NCBI RefSeq assembly: GCF_001552135.1
Contig: NZ_BCQP01000016.1
Coordinates: 223,930 to 287,929, forward strand
From: Actinomadura chibensis NBRC 106107
GTDB lineage: Bacteria; Actinomycetota; Actinomycetes; Streptosporangiales; Streptosporangiaceae
Reading direction: 5' to 3'
Length of the DNA stretch: 64,000 bases
Shown here: positions 59,280-64,000 of the stretch, piece by piece
Layout of the letters: each line of letters starts with the position of its first letter
Numbering within the stretch: position 1 is the stretch's first letter
The notes under the pieces: model-generated
Databases searched by the model: none
Told to the model about the DNA's origin: nothing
What the model saw: only the letters and a program-made list of their open reading frames with translations
Translations under genes and position numbers: made by a program

Positions 59280-60557
59280 ATGTCACGTAGCGTCCTGCGC
59301 CGGGTGTCCGGCGCCCTCCTGCTCCTCGCCGCCGCGGCGGCGGCCCCGCTCGCCGGAGTCGCGGGCTTCTTCGGCCTCGCGGCCGTCACCGCCGACATCC
59401 CGCTGCTCGCGGTCGTCGGGCTGCTGGTCGTCGCCGGTACCGGCCTCCTGGTCGGGCTTCCGGCGTTCGCGCTGCTCGGGGTGCGGCGCAGGCGGGGCGC
59501 GGCGCTGCTCCTCGGCGCCGCGCTCACCGCCGCCGTGGCGGCGGTCGCGTCGCTCACCGTCTTCCGGCCCGGGTCCCTCGCGCCGACGGCCGCGCCGCCC
59601 GCGGGCGTCCGGTTCTGGAACCTGCCGACCGGGTCGCGGATCGCCTACGTCCACGCCCCGGCCGCCGGTAAGCCCAGGCCGACGCCCGTGGTGTTCCTGC
59701 ACGGCGGGCCCGGCACTCCCGGCGAGGGGCTGCCGACGGCGAGCGCCGCGCTCACCGCGAACGGCTTCGACGTGTACGCCTACGACCAGGTCGGCGCCGG
59801 ACGGTCCACCCGGCTGTCCGACGTGACCGGGTACACGGTGGCGCGCCACGTCGCCGACCTGGACGCGATCCGCGCCGCCATCGGCGCCGACAAGATCATC
59901 ATCGTCGGGCAGTCCTGGGGCGGGTCGCTCGCCGCCCAGTACCTCGCCGCCCATCCCGAGCACGTCGCCAAGGTGGCGTTCACCTCGCCCGGCGCGCTGT
60001 GGCCGTCCGGCCTCCCGGACGGCGACGCCGACCCCAAGGCGCGGCTCGACCCGGCGAAGAAGAAGCGCTACGACGAGCTGACCTCGTCGCCGCGGCTGCT
60101 CGCCGCCGCCCTCCTGCTCGGCGTCAACCCCAACGCCGCGCACGCCCTGGTCGGCGACCGCGAGGCGGACGAGCGCTTCCACGAACTCGGCCTCGTGCTG
60201 AAGGACGTCTCCTCGTGCCCCGGCGCGCCGCCGCGGACGCCCCACGAGAACCGGCAGGGCTTCTACGTCAACCAGGTCACCAGCAGGGACTTCGAGCACG
60301 TGCCGGACCCCCGTCCCGCCCTGCGGCGGGTCCGGGTCCCGGCGCTGATCATGCGCGGCCAGTGCGACTACGTGCGGTGGGAGGCGACCCGCGACTACCG
60401 CCGGACCCTTCCCGACTCGACGCTGGTCATGGTCAAGGGCGCGGGTCACGCCATCGCGGGCGACCAGCCCGCCGTGTACACCGATCTGCTCCGGGCCTTC
60501 CTCCTCGACCGGCGCCTCCCGCTGCCCGCCTACACCTCCGACGATCCGCCCCGCTGA
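59280..60557 (+). CDS. Membrane-anchored alpha/beta hydrolase (proline iminopeptidase-like)
   Basis: 425 aa from ATG 59280. Three hydrophobic segments (LRRVSGALLLLAAAAAAPLAG, IPLLAVVGLLVVAGTGLLVG and LLLGAALTAAVAAVASLTVF) precede an extracytoplasmic hydrolase domain from about residue 115. HGGPGTPGE is the oxyanion loop of proline iminopeptidase-type enzymes, the nucleophile is Ser in VGQSWGGSL, Asp is in RGQCDYVRWE, and His is in GAGHAIAG. Likely a peptidase or esterase at the outer membrane face. It follows a two-component pair and may be controlled by it. Confidence 0.85.
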   Translation: MSRSVLRRVSGALLLLAAAAAAPLAGVAGFFGLAAVTADIPLLAVVGLLVVAGTGLLVGLPAFALLGVRRRRGAALLLGAALTAAVAAVASLTVFRPGSLAPTAAPPAGVRFWNLPTGSRIAYVHAPAAGKPRPTPVVFLHGGPGTPGEGLPTASAALTANGFDVYAYDQVGAGRSTRLSDVTGYTVARHVADLDAIRAAIGADKIIIVGQSWGGSLAAQYLAAHPEHVAKVAFTSPGALWPSGLPDGDADPKARLDPAKKKRYDELTSSPRLLAAALLLGVNPNAAHALVGDREADERFHELGLVLKDVSSCPGAPPRTPHENRQGFYVNQVTSRDFEHVPDPRPALRRVRVPALIMRGQCDYVRWEATRDYRRTLPDSTLVMVKGAGHAIAGDQPAVYTDLLRAFLLDRRLPLPAYTSDDPPR

Positions 60558-60594
60558 CGCGGAGCCCTCCGCCCGGCCCGCGGGCTGACCCGCC

Positions 60595-61074
60595 TCAGCC
60601 CGCGTGGGCCGCGCGGAGCCTCGCGATGTCGAGCTTGCCGTGCGTGGAGAGCATCTCCTTGGTGACGCGCTCCGCCTTCGCCGGGTCGGGGTCGCCCATC
60701 AGCTCGAACAGCACGGTCGGGACGACCTGCCACGACACGCCGTACTTGTCCTTCAGCCAGCCGCACTCGGACTCTTCGCCGCCCTCGGTGAGGCGGTCCC
60801 AGTAGTAGTCGACCTCGTCCTGGTCGGCGCAGTGGATCTGGAACGAGATCGCCTCGTTGAACGTGAACTGGGGCCCGCCGTTCAGGCCGACGAACTTCTG
60901 CCCGTTGATCTCGAACTCGACGGTGAGCACGGAGCCCTGCTCGCCGGGCCCGCCCGGGCCGACGCGCGTGACGTCGCCGACCTTCGCGTCCTCGAAGATC
61001 GAGGCGTAGTGGTTCGCCGCCTCCTCGGCCTGGTCGTCGAACCACAGGCACGTGGTGAGTGGCTTGCCGGTCAT
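60595..61074 (-). CDS. VOC superfamily protein (PhnB-like)
   Basis: 159 aa. TTCLWFDDQAEEAANHYASIF, GLNGGPQFTFNEAISFQIHC, VDYYWDRLTEGGEESECGWLKDKYGVSWQVVP are the standard segments of PhnB/3-demethylubiquinone methyltransferase-like VOC proteins. The metal-site positions of true dioxygenases are not all kept, and function in this family is mostly unknown. Single gene, converging with the hydrolase (37-bp gap). Confidence 0.88.
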   Translation of the reverse strand: MTGKPLTTCLWFDDQAEEAANHYASIFEDAKVGDVTRVGPGGPGEQGSVLTVEFEINGQKFVGLNGGPQFTFNEAISFQIHCADQDEVDYYWDRLTEGGEESECGWLKDKYGVSWQVVPTVLFELMGDPDPAKAERVTKEMLSTHGKLDIARLRAAHAG

Positions 61075-61170
61075 CGTTACCTCCCGCTGTTCGGATGCCG
61101 TTTCACCAGAACAGACCGGGCGTCCCCGCGAAACTCATCGCGAACCGCGCGACGGGTTTCGCCGAACCGA

Positions 61171-62127
61171 CTAGGACGAGGCGTCGCGGCGGGCGCGGGC
61201 CCGGCGTTTGCCCTCGTGCATGGCCTGGACGCGGGCGATCGGGATCGTGTGCCCCTCCGCGACGAGGTCGTCCGGAAGGCGCTGCGGCTCCGGCATCAAC
61301 TCGGCCCACGGATCGCGGTCGGCGACGAGCGCGGCGGCGTTCCGCACGGTGAAGTCGGACGGCGCGACACCGTCGAGCCCGTCCCAGGGGACGGGGAACG
61401 ACACCGGCGTGCCCGGCCGGATGCGCGGGCTGTAGGCGGCGACGACGGTCGCCCCGGCGGCCCGCGTCGAGTCGAGGAACACCTTGCCCGCCCGGTCCTC
61501 GCGGATGAAGGCCGTCGTGGCGAGCGCCGGGTCGAGGCGCTCGGCGCGGGCGGCGAGCGCCCGGGTCGCGGCGGCCACGTCGGCGGCCGGACGCGGCTCC
61601 AGCGGGACGAACACGTGCACCCCCTTCGCGCCGCTCGTCTTCACCGCGCCGGACAGGCCGCAGTCGTCGAGCGCGCGCCGCACCAGGTGGGCGGCGCGGA
61701 CGACCACGTCGAACCCGCCCGACTCGGGGGGGTCGATGTCCATGACGAGGTGGGTGGGCGTCTCCCAGGCGCCCGCGCGGACGAGCGGCGGGTGGTACTC
61801 GACGGCGCGCTGGTTCGCGAACCACAGCAGGGTCCGGCGGTCGCCGCACACCGCGTAGGACACCTCGCGCCGCGACGTCTCGGCCCACACCGTCACCGTC
61901 TCCACCCAGGGCGGCGCGTACTTCGGCACGTTCTTCTGCATGAACGGCTTCTGGCCGCGCAGCACGCGCTTCACCGACAGCGGGCGTCCGGCCAGCTGCG
62001 GGATGACGCGGTCGGCGACGGCGTCCAGGTAGTCGACGAGGTCTCGCTTGGTGGCGTCCGCCCCTGGGAACAGGGGCTGGTCGAGGTTCGTCAGGCGGAC
62101 CCCGTCCCGCTCCTCTTCGGCGCTCAC
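61171..62127 (-). CDS. LigD-type DNA polymerase/primase domain protein
   Basis: 318 aa, a stand-alone polymerase (POL) module of the bacterial non-homologous end-joining enzyme LigD; there is no ligase or nuclease domain. Motifs: LTNLDQPLFPGADATKRDLVDY at the start, the catalytic Asp pair in LVMDIDPPESGGF, and SGAKGVHVFVPL, the nucleotide-binding SGxKGxH. It would fill gaps with ribo- or deoxynucleotides during break repair. Start GTG 62127 is inferred from the family N-terminus. Divergent from the PaiB-like gene by 54 bp; no ku gene in the window. Confidence 0.9.
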   Translation of the reverse strand: MSAEEERDGVRLTNLDQPLFPGADATKRDLVDYLDAVADRVIPQLAGRPLSVKRVLRGQKPFMQKNVPKYAPPWVETVTVWAETSRREVSYAVCGDRRTLLWFANQRAVEYHPPLVRAGAWETPTHLVMDIDPPESGGFDVVVRAAHLVRRALDDCGLSGAVKTSGAKGVHVFVPLEPRPAADVAAATRALAARAERLDPALATTAFIREDRAGKVFLDSTRAAGATVVAAYSPRIRPGTPVSFPVPWDGLDGVAPSDFTVRNAAALVADRDPWAELMPEPQRLPDDLVAEGHTIPIARVQAMHEGKRRARARRDASS

Positions 62128-62181
62128 CCGCCCAGCTTCGCACGCGGCTCCGACGAAAGATCGTCGAGTAGTGTCACGACC

Positions 62182-62817
62182 ATGTATGTACCGGCGCATT
62201 TCTCCGCTGCGGACACGGAGGTCGAGGAGCTGCTGGCCGGGTGCGGCGCGGCCGATCTCGTCACCGTCACGCCCGGCGGACCGGTGGCGACGTTCCTGCC
62301 CGTCCTGTACGACCCGTCGGTGGGCGAGCACGGCGCGATGCTGGCGCACGTGGCGCGCAACAACGACCAGTGGCGGGAGCCCGCGTCCGGGGAGTCGCTG
62401 CTCATCGTCCACGGGCCCGACGCCTACGTGTCGCCGTCGTGGTACCCGTCCAAGGCGGAGCATGGCCGGGCCGTGCCGACCTGGAACTACCTCACCGCGC
62501 ATGTGTACGGGCGCCTCGTCGTCCATGACGACCCCGCGTGGGTGGAGTCCATGGTCCGCCGCCTCACCGAGCTGCATGAGGACGGCCGGTCGCCGTCGTG
62601 GTCGGTGGACGACGCCCCGTCCTCCTTCATCGCCGGGCAGTTGCGCGCCATCGTGGGCCTCGAACTCGTCATCACGCGGATCGAGGCGAAGTCGAAGATG
62701 AGCCAGAACCGTCCGGAGGCCGACCGGGACGCCGTCGTGGCGGCGTACCGCGCGGAGGGCGACGCGGTCATGGCCAACGCGGTGCGGGCGGCGTCCGAGC
62801 GGATGGCGAAGCGGTAG
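62182..62817 (+). CDS. PaiB-like FMN-binding protein
   Basis: 211 aa. MYVPAHFSAADTEVEELL, SWYPSKAEHGRAVPTWNYLTAHVYG and EAKSKMSQNRPEADRDAVV are diagnostic of the PaiB family of split-barrel FMN proteins, described in Bacillus as transcriptional regulators and otherwise uncharacterised. It lacks a DNA-binding motif I can recognise. Short 54-bp divergent spacer to the LigD-type gene. Confidence 0.9.
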   Translation: MYVPAHFSAADTEVEELLAGCGAADLVTVTPGGPVATFLPVLYDPSVGEHGAMLAHVARNNDQWREPASGESLLIVHGPDAYVSPSWYPSKAEHGRAVPTWNYLTAHVYGRLVVHDDPAWVESMVRRLTELHEDGRSPSWSVDDAPSSFIAGQLRAIVGLELVITRIEAKSKMSQNRPEADRDAVVAAYRAEGDAVMANAVRAASERMAKR

Positions 62818-62854
62818 CCGGGAGGGGCCGGGGCCCTACCGCGGCCCGCGCCGC

Positions 62855-63130
62855 TCAGCGCGGGCGCCAGGGCGACTCGGCGGACGTCGGACGCGCGTCC
62901 GCCGACACCCGGAGCGCGTAGGTGGGCGGCTCGGCGCCGTCCACCGGGCCGAGGTAGGCGTGGCCGGTCAGATGGCACCACGCCGGGAGGTCGATGGGCG
63001 CGGCCGGGTCGCTCGCGATCAGGTGGATGACCGTGCCGGGGGCGAGGCCCGCGATGTGCCCGCGCAGTTCGAGGAGGAGGCGCACGCAGGAGCGGTCGCC
63101 GCCGTCGATGACGACTGGGTCCGAGCTCAT
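62855..63130 (-). CDS. TusA-like sulfurtransferase/sulfur-carrier family protein
   Basis: 91 aa, small alpha/beta sandwich. Conserved Cys in DGGDRSCVRLLLELRGHIAG corresponds to the TusA active-site cysteine, though the classical CPxP is CVRL. PGTVIHLIASDPAAPIDLPAWCHLTGHAYLG is the typical second half with a second Cys. GGGGAGG precedes the ATG. It may carry persulfide sulfur; the partner is unknown. Confidence 0.82.
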   Translation of the reverse strand: MSSDPVVIDGGDRSCVRLLLELRGHIAGLAPGTVIHLIASDPAAPIDLPAWCHLTGHAYLGPVDGAEPPTYALRVSADARPTSAESPWRPR

Positions 63131-63325
63131 TCCGCCTCCCCCGGCCACGCTGCCCCGGTCACGCTGTTCCCGGAACCTAGCAGGTGCGGGTGATAAATAG
63201 GCGTTTGCGGCGACAAAGCACCCCACCGAACGGCCGGTGAGCTGGATGATCGACGTCCTAGACTTGACCGTTCCTTTCAGGTTCCTCCCAGGTTCGCGGC
63301 TTACAGTCGCAGGGAGACACCCCCG

Positions 63326-63724
63326 GTGTTCATCGAGGTGAGGGAACCGGCTTTGGGGCTGACCATGGACCTGGACGTGGCGCGAGTGGAGATCACGCCG
63401 ACCTGCGGGACGCTGACGTTCCCGGACGAGGTCGACCTGAGCAACGGCGAGGCCGTCCTCGACCAGGCGGTACGGCTCCTCGACTCCGGCGCGCCCGCCC
63501 TGATCCTCGATCTGACCGGCTGCACGTTCTGCGACTCCAACGGGCTGAACGTGATCACGCGCTCGCAGATGCGGGCGACCGAGCTGGGCGTGCCGATGTG
63601 GGTGGTGCTGCCGTCGCGCGGCATCGTCCGCCGGGTGTCGGACGTCGCCGGGCTGCAGCGCCGCGTCGCCATCGCCCCCGACGTCGCGACCGCCCGCGAG
63701 GCCCTCGCCGCCGCGCGCCGCTGA
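63326..63724 (+). CDS. STAS-domain anti-sigma factor antagonist
   Basis: 132 aa, GTG start. A single STAS domain: ALILDLTGCTFCDSNGLNVITRSQ contains the regulatory Ser (in CDSNGLN) that is phosphorylated by an anti-sigma kinase such as RsbW/SpoIIAB-type proteins. No kinase or sigma factor gene is adjacent, so the partner is elsewhere. The 195 bp upstream contains no gene; AGGGAGA lies before the start. Confidence 0.9.
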   Translation: MFIEVREPALGLTMDLDVARVEITPTCGTLTFPDEVDLSNGEAVLDQAVRLLDSGAPALILDLTGCTFCDSNGLNVITRSQMRATELGVPMWVVLPSRGIVRRVSDVAGLQRRVAIAPDVATAREALAAARR

Positions 63725-63897
63725 CGGGCCGACGGCGGCGGATCCGCCCCGCGCGGACGCGGCGCACGCCGGACATGGCGGTCGCGGGTGATCTCTTTGC
63801 ATGATCTTGCAGCGGCGGAGGCGGCGGGAGCTTGCGGACGGGGCATGGATGTCTGCGACCGAAGCCGGGGACGGCGCCGACGAGCGGAAGCGGGCAC

Positions 63898-64000
63898 ATG
63901 CAGGTGAAGCTGGAGGCCGAACTCGGTCGCGTCCCGATCCTCGATGTGGCGCCGGTGGTGGGGTGTGGGCGGTGGCCCGCCAAGGCGGTGGCGGGGGAGA
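63898..64000 (+). CDS. glgE: Alpha-1,4-glucan:maltose-1-phosphate maltosyltransferase (GlgE), N-terminal fragment
   Basis: Only 34 codons are inside the window: GRVPILDVAPVVGCGRWPAK then AVAGE, which matches the N-terminal GRIPVLDVxPVV(x)GGRxPAKAVxGE segment of GlgE. GlgE transfers maltose from maltose 1-phosphate to alpha-glucan. The start (ATG 63898; GTG 63904 also possible) is tentative as the ribosome-binding site (GGAAG) is weak. The 173 bp before it show no other gene. Confidence 0.65.
   Translation, partial: MQVKLEAELGRVPILDVAPVVGCGRWPAKAVAGE

Noticed and set aside
60576..60585. GCCCGCGGGC palindrome between convergent hydrolase and VOC genes as terminator
   Set aside because: Has no loop and is too short in this GC background.

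Overview
The window is very GC-rich, with dense, often 4-nt-overlapping operons and GTG/TTG starts. It carries actinobacterial hallmarks: transmembrane Ser/Thr kinases, an Eis-type acetyltransferase, a CtpH/CtpI-type P-ATPase, a LuxR-controlled lanthipeptide cluster, a GlgE start and a mycobacterial-type hyc locus. It therefore looks like chromosome from a filamentous or soil actinomycete; a Thermomonosporaceae/Streptosporangiales placement is only a guess. No rRNA, tRNA, CRISPR array or insertion sequence was recognised.

Region 1 (1-19568) is a catabolic locus. A leftward operon encodes a HMG-CoA-lyase-like enzyme, two crotonases, a class III CoA-transferase and an acyl-CoA synthetase that runs off the edge. 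Beside it are a MarR regulator and a rightward run: aldehyde dehydrogenase, class III aminotransferase, a four-gene polyamine-type ABC importer, a 1001-aa kinase/pseudo-peptidase/phospho-lyase fusion, an amidohydrolase and a Zn alcohol dehydrogenase. A second, Tat-exported amidohydrolase converges on it. Four copies of one 17-bp dyad (TGTTGA-N5-TCAACA) lie at 4060, 4656, 19321 and 19469 and probably make the whole block one MarR regulon for an unidentified amino or amide compound.

Region 2 (19569-26437) is a signalling patch: an Eis-like acetyltransferase, a Ser/Thr kinase, a TetR regulator with a clear 25-bp dyad, then an operon of atypical kinase, vWA protein and PP2C phosphatase (the TerY-P/YegI-YegL-YegK type triad).

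Region 3 (26447-34071) is an ArsR gene plus six genes in the same order as Mycobacterium tuberculosis Rv0081-Rv0087. The large subunit lacks all four [NiFe] cysteines, so this is a hydrogenase-related membrane complex and not a hydrogenase. Two near-identical dyads flank the ArsR gene.

Region 4 (34140-38700) has a broken GH20 hexosaminidase, a perfect bidirectional terminator, and a pair of phosphotriesterase-family genes of which one has lost its metal ligands.

Region 5 (38699-48713) is a lanthipeptide cluster: LuxR regulator, three-domain synthetase with an intact zinc-site cyclase, S9 peptidase, 56-aa Cys-rich precursor, a strong hairpin, two ABC half-exporters and a DUF3105 protein.

Region 6 (48726-64000) holds a giant P-type ATPase, a SnoaL-like protein, UppP, a dienelactone hydrolase operon, a double-headed histidine kinase with its response regulator, and housekeeping or stress genes (alpha/beta hydrolase, VOC protein, LigD-type polymerase domain, PaiB-like FMN protein, TusA-like protein, STAS protein). 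It ends at the start of glgE.
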